Positions 57,651-64,000 of a stretch of DNA of 64,000 nt are shown here, piece by piece (position 1 is the stretch's first letter; each line of letters opens with the position of its first letter). The position numbers were made by a program, and so were the translations under genes. Source of the stretch: Eublepharis macularius (Eukaryota > Chordata > Lepidosauria > Squamata > Eublepharidae); contig NC_072801.1 of NCBI RefSeq assembly GCF_028583425.1, positions 65,053,766 through 65,117,765 on the forward strand, read 5' to 3'. The notes beneath the pieces are model-generated. The model was not told the DNA's origin, did no database searches, and worked only from the letters and a program-made list of their open reading frames with translations.

Positions 57651-59331
57651 ACCTATCTGAATCCTATGCACAGTTACTTTAGTTTAAACCCAGTGATTTC
57701 AATGAGTTTCGACTGAAGTAACGCTGGGTAGGATTTGCATTGCCTATCAGATCGAAATTAAACAGATACCCAGTGGCACCAGCATCAAGCCTAACAAAAT
57801 GATTCCAATTTAATTATTTTGCATCCATGAATAATAGATTTTAATAAATCAACTTGATGCATTATTAATATATACATTACATCTAAAGTTCAAAACATGC
57901 TATAAATTTTGATATCTGAATAACCCTATCAGATTTACTGTGTTTCCCAGCATGAGAAAGTATGGTTTGTTCCAATCTGTCTGGTAAATGGGGCCACACA
58001 ATGTGAGAAAGCGCTTGAACCCAGGCCTTCAAACTCTGAATTAACACAAGTTGGCTTTGTGGAATATCAAATAATTATTACAGGGGAGAAAATAATGGGT
58101 TATATTTAAATGGGAATAAGGCTGTAAAAATTTGAATATAGAGTTTGAAGGGAAGTAGATCTCTAGGGAAGGGAAAGCGGCCTGAAAGTGACCTGGCCAC
58201 CAGTTTTGTGGTACATAATTTAATTATTTGACCAGTGTTGTAAGAATATACTTTCCCTTTCAAAAGACTTATGTCCTCATGGTTACGCAGAAAGGTGAGG
58301 GGGGTGCAGGAAACACACCCTGAAAACATTCTTTCTGCTAAAGGAAAATACAAGGTCTTTTAGGCTTTTTGCGCGTTTCCTCTCTGTCAACATTTCATTT
58401 GTAAGTCTCTCTGGACAAAGACCTGTCTTTTTTAAAGTTTCCTTTGTAAACTCCATGTAAATCAAGGGGTTATAGAAATAAATTATCATTATGGTGTACA
58501 TGTGTGTCATGTGTCTTCAAGTTGCTTCTCACTTATATGACCCTATGAATTAGGCTTTGTGAAATCCAATCCTATGCATGCTTACTTGGAAGTAAATGTC
58601 ACTGATTTTAATGCAGGCTTAACTCCCGTAAAACAAATCTCTTGCATCTTGATCCTAATGAGTATATTTCCCTCGAGGTGCCCAATGTGTATCTTTTCAT
58701 TGCTTTCTCCAGGGGTTTGGTTGATGAGGCCCAGTTCACATAGACTTGGATCCAGATGAATTTTTCTGCGAGTGCAAAGACTTCTGCCTCTACTGCGCAA
58801 TTTCCCTCCTCTCAGGGCAGCCCAGAATGCCCTCTGAAATCCTGTTCCTGAGGGAAGCCTGTCCCCAAAAAGCTTTCTGATCTATAGACTGCATTTTTGT
58901 TTTGGTGCTTGGGAGCAACTGGAGAAACGCTCATTGGTTCAAAGTTCTTAGAAAACAAAGCTAAGGAGTTCAGAAGAACTTTGCCAGAGCTTTGTTTTTA
59001 AAAAAATCCAGCTTTGCGATTGGAAGGCAGCTTTATTAGAATGCAAATTCATCTCTGTACAAAAAAAAAGAAAGCAATCAGCATCTTCAGACATCTCTTC
59101 TTGATAGTCTCAAAGAGAAAGCAGAGAGGGCAGGCTATGAAGTCCGTCCTTTTCTTTCTTTAAGATAGAAGAGAGAATGACAAGGGAGAATAGTCCTCGA
59201 AAAAATCATAGCATTTTTCTCCCTCACATTGAAAAAGGTGATAGACGTAAATGATCTTTTCAGATGTTTTGGGGGAAACCCTTCCTACACAAAGGGATCC
59301 TATTTCATTTCTGAACCAAGACCAAAAGACT

Positions 59332-59520
59332 AACCAATTTTATTGTAGCATAAGCTTTTGAGAATCAAGTTCTCTTCGTCAGATGCATGGTACATCTGAC
59401 GAAGAGAACTTGATTCTCGAAAGCTTATGCTACAATAAAATTGGTTAGTCTTAAAGGTGCTACTGGACTCTTTTTGATTTTGCTACCACAGACTAACACG
59501 GCTAACTCCTCTGCATCTAA
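59332..59520. repeat. Inverted-repeat retroelement end with hammerhead-like motif
   Basis: Two arms face each other across a few bases at about 59388-59392. The plus-strand arm has CTGACGA (59396-59402), GAGAA (59404-59408) pairing with TTCTC (59414-59418), and GAAAGC (59419-59424). It continues through GGTTAGTCTTAAAGGTGCTA to CACAGACTAACACGGCTAAC. The minus-strand arm is nearly identical but has lost the GAAA. Confidence 0.75.
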
Positions 59521-60136
59521 GATCAAAAGAATACATGGAGTTCAAAAATAAAATAAAAATCTCAGTCACTTTCCTTCAGCTTTTTAAACAGGTATCATGA
59601 ACAAATTATCATTATGGAAATTTACCACTCTCAGACCAAAAATAATAATTTTATTTTGATTATTATTTGTTATCAGTAGCTGTCACATTTACAAAAAGTT
59701 AAATATTAAGCAGTGGTTTCTATGTGTGTAGAATGGTTTCTTCCACTGAACAAGACTCAGCTCTGAAACAAGCTAAATCCAGTTTTGAGGCCCTGCCTAG
59801 CTATTCATGAATGGCCTGAGGGCGTTGGCATAGCAACCCAGGAAATTAGGCCAGCGGCCTAGATAAAAAAAAACCTGGGATTCACTTGACAATGAATCAT
59901 GCAAAATAGATGTGCCAAATTAGGATCACACTTCCATTTCAGCCGTAATTAATTCAGGGGAACCGCTTCTGGATCTTTCTAATCTGTCGATATAAGGGAT
60001 GCCGCCTTTTTAAAAAAAGTAGAAGTGGCTCCATGAATTTAATAGCTGCACCACACACAGAGATCAAGGCTGCTTTCACACGAAGGTTTCACTCCTGGGA
60101 GGGGGTGAGTTGGAGCACCCACTTATCCTCTCAGAC

Positions 60137-60345
60137 TAACCAATTTTATTATAGCATAAGCTTTCGAGAATCAAGTTCTCTTCATCAGATGCCTGATCAG
60201 TTTTGATCAGGCATCTGATGAAGAGAACTTGATTCTCGAAAGCTTATGCTATAATAAAATTGGTTAGTCTTAAAGGTGCTACTGGACTCTTTTTGATTTT
60301 GCTACTACAGACTAACACGGCTAACTCCTCAGGATCTATGACCAC
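60137..60345. repeat. Inverted-repeat retroelement end with two intact hammerhead-like motifs
   Basis: The plus-strand arm has CTGATGA (60215-60221), GAGAA (60223-60227) pairing with TTCTC (60233-60237), and GAAAGC (60238-60243). The minus-strand arm has CTGATGA (60182-60188) and GAAAGC (60160-60165). The centre (60190-60213) is itself a palindrome, TGCCTGATC-AGTTTT-GATCAGGCA. Confidence 0.78.
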
Positions 60346-60477
60346 TTATCCTCTGTGCACTATGGAGATGGGAAGGATTACCATATTTGTTTCCTCAGTC
60401 CCCTGCAGCTGTCATCTCTCCTGGCACTGGCCCGTGCAGCACTAGAGTGCTTTTTAAAACATTGGTAATTGACATAT

Positions 60478-60612
60478 TTGCCCTGACCTGGATAGCCCAG
60501 GCAAACTGTGGTCGCTGTGCAGAGGCAGGCAGTGCCAAACCACTACTCTTACCTTGAAAAGTCCATCAGGGGTCACTGTAAGTCAGCTATGATTCAACAG
60601 CACTTTTCACCA
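60478..60612 (+). repeat. 5S-type SINE with internal deletion
   Basis: The head CCTGACCTGGATAGCCCAGG is followed almost directly by the tail region (GTGCAGAGGCAGGCAGTGCC, GGTCACTGTAAGTCAGCTAT). Most of the 5S-like part is missing. Confidence 0.65.
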
Positions 60613-61643
60613 CCACCAATCAACATATTGCTATAGCACTAAACTATAGCATTCTATCAAATATTGCTTTTAAATTATACCGTCAATTACCATTTTTTTT
60701 AAAAAAAGGAATGCTGGTCACAGGAAATGAGAGGAAGGAAGATGCAGGGAATTCCAAAGGTGAGGTGCCACCACTGAAAAAGTCCTGTCTCTAGTGGCCA
60801 CCATCTCACCTGTCTAGGCAGGGGCACAGAGGCTAGAAAGAAGGTCTTTGAGCATGCCTGACAATTACTTTTGGGAGGGATTCCTTATTCTGTCTCACAG
60901 TGGTGCAGTCATTGAGTATGCTCATTCATTACTAAAATGTTGCAGTTAGGTTTTCATTCTTTCGCTGCTTTTGTATAGATACTTCTACATATGAATCCTG
61001 AGAGAGTTATAGGCGTGCTTCTTGAGTACTAGCCCAGTGCAGAAGTTCCTGTCAAAAATAGGTATCAGGCTCAATAACAAAATGACCTTGCAGATGTCCA
61101 GCGAATGCTTTGGTGCAGGCCAGGTCCAGGTCAGATTTTTATGACTCTAGACTGAGGGCAATAGTGGCCCACATTGGGGTGGAAGGACCAGAAGTATAGT
61201 GGGGGGGCGGGCAGAGCAGGACAAGCACATTATGGAGGCAGGCAAGGACAAACAAGCAAAAGGATCTAGACCAGAATAAGTCAAGCAGACAAAATCTAGA
61301 AGAGGAACAGAAGGGAGAAGGAAAGGAGAACCGACAAACATTAGGATGGAAGGGGACACCCACTCAACTTCCAGGGTAGGGATTTAATTTAGGAAAGCAT
61401 TCACCTTCGTGAGATGGGAGGCTTAAAGGTGGGATCAGCAACTTTTTATAATTAAAGAGACAAACTACACCAAAATTCAGAGTAAGAGACCAATAACGAG
61501 ACAATATAAGAAGGCTGAAAATATATGACTGAGCACTACTGATAATTCGCTGGTTGTTTAATAATCCATAAAGTTTCCATAGCACAAACACTTGCTTGTT
61601 GCAAAAGCTTTACTAAGAAATGGCACACACGAGGTCTTCACAA

Positions 61644-61702
61644 AACCAAAAAGAGTCCAGTAGCACCTTTAAGACTAACCAGCTTTATTGTAGCATAAGT
61701 GA
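61644..61702 (-). repeat. Short fragment of the inverted-repeat retroelement
   Basis: Matches the family's outer arm, AAGAGTCCAGTAGCACCTTT then AGACTAACCAGCTTTATTG, ending at TAGCATAAG. Confidence 0.65.
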
Positions 61703-62574
61703 TAATAAGTGATAAATATACACAGGAGCAGCCTGCGAGCATGATTGTTTTGTGCTGTCTGTAGCTTGCGCTTGGATTACTGACAACTGTCCATCTCTAT
61801 CATTTCCCTTTCTCTAAAACATCTCCAAGAAGGCCTTTAGTCCCATCAAATTATTTGCTTCCCCATTCCCTTCTCATACTGGTTGTTCTAGAACCCCACT
61901 TATTCCTCCAATATACCTTAACTTTCAAAGATTTATTTTTATTTTCTAAAGATCCATATTTGGTTCTGTACTGGGCTTCATTTGGCTCTGGAGCCATAGG
62001 TTGCAGATTCCTGTTGCAAACCTTTTCTAGATATCTCCCCACTAGTAGTTCTTTGAAACGGCTGTTTAATAGAATCTTTTTCTTTTTAATGATGTAAAAA
62101 TGTTACCCACCTTATGTAATAACAAATGCCTGAATGGATGATGACTGACTAAAAGGAGAAAGAAAAAGACATTTCACTGGCTGTTGTTGTACTATAAAAA
62201 CCCATCATAAACAGCAGCTAGAGTCCTCCTAAATTACTGATTGATTGAGCATTCATTAATTACCTTTCCAAGATAACATAATTAAGCGTTAAAAACATTA
62301 GCTATCTAAAGCGAGAATCCACATAAAAGATTAAGAAACAGCTATAGCATTTTTTAAAAGGAGCATTTTTGAAAAACAAAATGGTAATGGAAAAATTTAA
62401 TTAGCTTAAAAAGGATTAAAACCAGCATAGAAACCTAGGAAAACATTTACAGGCCAGAAAAAGTTGATGGTAAGGAGCACAATTCAATTCCTGGTAAATT
62501 ATTGCCAAGAAAACCTATTTGTAAAGAGCTGCTATACCCTGTTCTTTCTCCTCAATTGGGGACCCATCATTCTC

Positions 62575-62968
62575 CTCTTCACCATTTTATTTTCATAGTA
62601 ACCCAATGAGGTAAGTTAGGCTGAGAGTGTGTGACGACCACGGTCACTAAGAGCAGAACCACAAGTGACAAAAGGCACAGATTGGACACTTGTCAGCTTC
62701 CCTCAAGTTTTGATGGGAAATGTAGGCATCCTGGTCTTGCGGCTTCGCTCTCCAACTGCTGTCCAATGGACTTTTCAACTGTCACTTGTCCAACATTCCG
62801 CCAAGCTGCCTACATTTCCCATCAAAACTTGAGGGAAGCTGACAAGTGTCCAATCTGTGCCTTTTGTCACTTGTGGTTCTGCTCTAAGTGAGCTTCCATG
62901 GAAGAACAGGGATTCGAATCTGCATCTCCCAGATACTAGTCAAACAATCTAACCACTATATCACATTG
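62575..62968 (-). repeat. tRNA-headed SINE split by a young MITE
   Basis: Minus-strand SINE with its head at about 62940-62968 (GTGATATAGTGGTTAGATTG), B box GATTCGAATCCCTG and a CTTCCATGGAAGCTCACTTA section. It is interrupted by the MITE at 62651-62884 and continues to the CCTCATTGGGTTACTATGA end. Confidence 0.75.
62651..62884. mobile_element. 234-bp MITE with perfect long inverted repeats and TAA duplication
   Basis: The terminal arms (62651-62727 and 62808-62884) are perfect inverted repeats over about 77 bases by my reading. They begin GAGCAGAACCACAAGTGACA. TAA lies on both sides (62648-62650, 62885-62887), which fits a PIF/Harbinger-type element. No coding capacity. Perfect arms and a clean host SINE suggest a fairly recent insertion. 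Confidence 0.85.
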
Positions 62969-63004
62969 TAAGAAAAAAGTGAAGCATTTTTCCTATCTTT
63001 TTTG

Positions 63005-63070
<66 letters not shown>
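63005..63070 (+). repeat. (TAC)22 microsatellite
   Basis: Uninterrupted TAC triplets over 66 bases. They are followed by TCTGCCTTTCTCATTGAGAT, which looks like the 3' end of a LINE or SINE whose tail has expanded. Confidence 0.9.
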
Positions 63071-63072
<2 letters not shown>

Positions 63073-64000
63073 TGCCTTTCTCATTGAGATCCAAGGCAGA
63101 TTACACAATGCAAAAGAAATTCAATATAATCAACAACTAGGACATTCACTGAGCAAAGTACAATAGGACATTCAGTGAAACAGATACAATAGAGTCTGGT
63201 AGCAGAAAATTTGAAAACAAGTATAAAGCCTAGCACAGAGATGAATGTTTTCTGAAACAAAGCATATCAAATTAAAATTAAGTTTACTTTAACATCAAAC
63301 TAAAGTTCACAACCAAAGTCAAAATAAAATTTACTTTCAGCGTAATACTTGGGCTTGTTTATTTTTGCATAAATGTTGAATTCTTGGCCAATTTCTCATG
63401 GAGCCCCGGCTTATGTCCTGCAGAACCCTGGTTGGGAAACACTGGAGTAGAGACTAAAATATCATTGTGAATGGAAAGACCTTAGCTACCTGGCAAAAAG
63501 GTACCTTGGATTTCTAGCTCGACCTTGGCTTGAGGGATGGAAATTTCATCCTCAAGTGAATTCCAGTTGTCTTGGCAACTAGTGGGTCTTTTGGTTGTCA
63601 TGCTAACAAAAGATTAAATTCCAGGTCTCAGCAACCACACCCATTCTGCTCAGGCTACTGCACTGTTTCAAGCTGTGGAGGCTACTAGATGGTATCTGGG
63701 ATGCTAGGAATCACTCCCTTGCAAAACATCTCACATAGGTATGTGTGTTGGGCTTAGCTGGTTCCTGTTGAGACATTGATTTAAAAAGAAATTGGGGAGG
63801 GATTCTGGAACCTTTAGAGTTTGTACTCTGCTCCACTACTGCTCTTCTACAGGTGGAAAAAGGCAGCTTTGGGCTTTTTTGTAGCGGACTTCTAATGAGC
63901 ATCCTGCTATACCATTGTTATCATGTTCACCCTTGAAATAAGCCTGTGATAGAGTTCACTGATGTACCTGCAGCACAGATAAAAAGAGATTGGGCTGAGA

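Larger units (their letters stand above)
57061..64000. other. FUS upstream region without a supported gene
   Basis: About 7 kb of repeats and unique DNA with only short chance ORFs. It contains three inverted-repeat retroelement ends, a short fourth fragment, a 5S SINE remnant, a SINE with a nested MITE and a microsatellite. Confidence 0.6.

Overview
The window is nuclear DNA of a vertebrate, most likely a squamate reptile (lizard). The genes have vertebrate GT-AG introns and match human chromosome 16p11.2 neighbours (KAT8, PRSS8, FUS). The repeats are typical of squamates: 5S-rRNA-headed and tRNA-headed SINEs, CR1 and L2 LINE ends, several MITE families, and an inverted-repeat retroelement with hammerhead-like motifs. 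Species was not determined.

Layout. 1-3.6 kb: last coding exon of a nine-finger C2H2 zinc-finger gene (+). 3.6-8 kb: intergenic DNA with SINEs, ending in a GC-rich promoter. 8.2-16 kb: complete KAT8 (MOF) gene, 11 coding exons (+), 485 codons. 18.2-34.2 kb: a prostasin-like (PRSS8) membrane-anchored trypsin-like protease (-). It has five shared coding exons, then two intact tandem last exons that each carry the catalytic serine and a hydrophobic C-terminus. 34.6-45.5 kb: repeat-rich DNA with no gene seen. 45.5-57 kb: complete FUS gene, 15 coding exons (-), 521 codons. 57-64 kb: repeat-rich DNA with no gene seen.

The genes are not a pathway. KAT8 is a chromatin acetyltransferase, FUS an RNA-binding protein and PRSS8 a surface protease; they are kept together by ancient synteny. 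KAT8 and the protease converge on a 2-3 kb spacer. As I remember the human order, FUS has the opposite orientation relative to KAT8, and PRSS36, which lies between PRSS8 and FUS in human, is not seen here.

The best candidates for something undescribed are the paired terminal exons of the protease, which could switch the S1 domain and membrane anchor by splicing, and the repeated hammerhead-like motif with covarying stem II in an inverted-repeat element.
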